A DNA stretch of 64,000 nt, from positions 124,001 through 188,000 of the forward strand of contig JBGFSY010000004.1 of NCBI GenBank assembly GCA_041277045.1. Direction: 5' to 3'. The stretch comes from Reddybacter sp041277045 (GTDB lineage Bacteria > Pseudomonadota > Gammaproteobacteria > Pseudomonadales > Porticoccaceae). The position numbers and the translations under genes were made by a program. The notes under the pieces were generated by a model. It ran no database searches. It was not told the DNA's origin and saw nothing but the letters and a program-made list of their open reading frames with translations. Of the stretch, positions 63,678 to 64,000 are shown piece after piece (the first letter of the stretch is position 1; each line of letters starts with the position of its first letter).

Positions 63678-63747
63678 GTTAAACCGCTTGGTCTACACTG
63701 GATTAATAGGCTGCGATTAAAGGGTGAAACCATAAGGGGGTAAAACC

Positions 63748-64000
63748 ATGGGTATAGAAGTTAACGGTATCGCTCATATTCAATTGACGGTGAATGACGG
63801 CGAGCGCTGCCTGCCATTTTGGGAGGTGCTGTGTCATTTTCTCGAAATGAAAACCTTAATACGCAATGACGACACGGTGTATTGCATTGGCAGCCGCACG
63901 GGTATTTTGGTGCGGGTAGCACCCAAGGAGAAACGGACAAAAAACTTTGATCAAAATAGCAGCGGCCTGCACCATTTTTGTTTTCGTGCGCGCAGTAAAG
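63748..64000 (+). CDS. VOC family protein (cut by window end)
   Basis: 84 codons visible from an ATG at 63748, preceded by AAGGGG. The start MGIEVNGIAHIQLTVNDGER and later SSGLHHFCFRAR match the VOC repeat with metal-binding His residues. It follows the other VOC gene by 70 bases on the same strand, so they may be an operon. The remainder is outside the window. Confidence 0.8.
   Translation, partial: MGIEVNGIAHIQLTVNDGERCLPFWEVLCHFLEMKTLIRNDDTVYCIGSRTGILVRVAPKEKRTKNFDQNSSGLHHFCFRARSK

Noticed and set aside
1..64000. CRISPR array
   Set aside because: No regularly spaced direct repeats were noticed anywhere in the window.

Overview
The window looks like a chromosome segment of a marine-type gammaproteobacterium. 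The conserved order fmdB-aspS-yebC-ruvCAB-ybgC-tolQRAB-pal-cpoB-queE-queC-tRNA-Lys and the block tRNA-Leu/queA-tgt-secDF are typical of Pseudomonas-like and Cellvibrionales/Spongiibacterales genomes. The lipid/aromatic flavour of other genes (a DUF1329 protein with a likely DUF1302 partner, a class III CoA-transferase, an indoleamine dioxygenase-like protein, an AcoX-type kinase, VOC proteins) fits the second group better. The taxonomic call is an inference from gene order and protein types.

Layout. 1-5.3 kb: end of a DUF1302-type gene, a Tat-exported DUF1329 protein, a decayed acyl-homoserine-lactone-synthase-like acyltransferase with a 13-C tract, an MFS transporter and a CaiB-type CoA-transferase. 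5.4-20.0 kb: a 13-gene operon on the minus strand with tight, often 1-4 nt overlapping junctions. It encodes a TolQ/MotA-like channel, two membrane-anchored VWA proteins, an Hsp70/actin-like protein with an FHA-like tail, PEGA/FGE and TPR membrane proteins, several lipoproteins, a TPR protein with a TonB-like C-terminus and an M48 protease. I found no described system that matches it, and it is the strongest candidate here for an undescribed system. 20.4-36.7 kb: housekeeping genes (lytic transglycosylase, proS, HIT protein, HU, aspS, yebC, ruvCAB, Tol-Pal, queE/queC, tRNA-Lys). 36.7-40.6 kb: a decayed island behind tRNA-Lys with a broken integrase, a junction between two truncated genes, and remnants of a condensin/Wadjet-like cassette (kleisin-like gene with an in-frame stop, JetD/MksG-like TOPRIM protein). 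40.7-50.8 kb: UDP-glucuronate synthesis and epimerisation, a trypsin-like protease, a nitronate monooxygenase, tRNA-Leu, queA-tgt and secD-secF (no yajC). 51-56.5 kb: M13 peptidase lipoprotein, DoxX, DEAD-box helicase, YaiI. 56.5-59.2 kb: an A+T-richer islet with mntP, a GNAT acetyltransferase and a small secreted protein. 59.2-64 kb: IDO-like dioxygenase, SLC13 transporter, AcoX-like kinase and two VOC proteins.

How the large operon may work (inference): both VWA proteins begin with a single membrane helix carrying an Asp at residue 17. Its context closely resembles the proton-carrying helix of TolR/ExbD, and TolR from this same window can be used for comparison. Together with the TolQ-like protein they would form an ion-driven stator whose periplasmic output is a VWA domain. 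The TonB-like protein, lipoproteins and PEGA/TPR proteins would be the envelope partners, and the cytoplasmic Hsp70-like/FHA protein a regulator.
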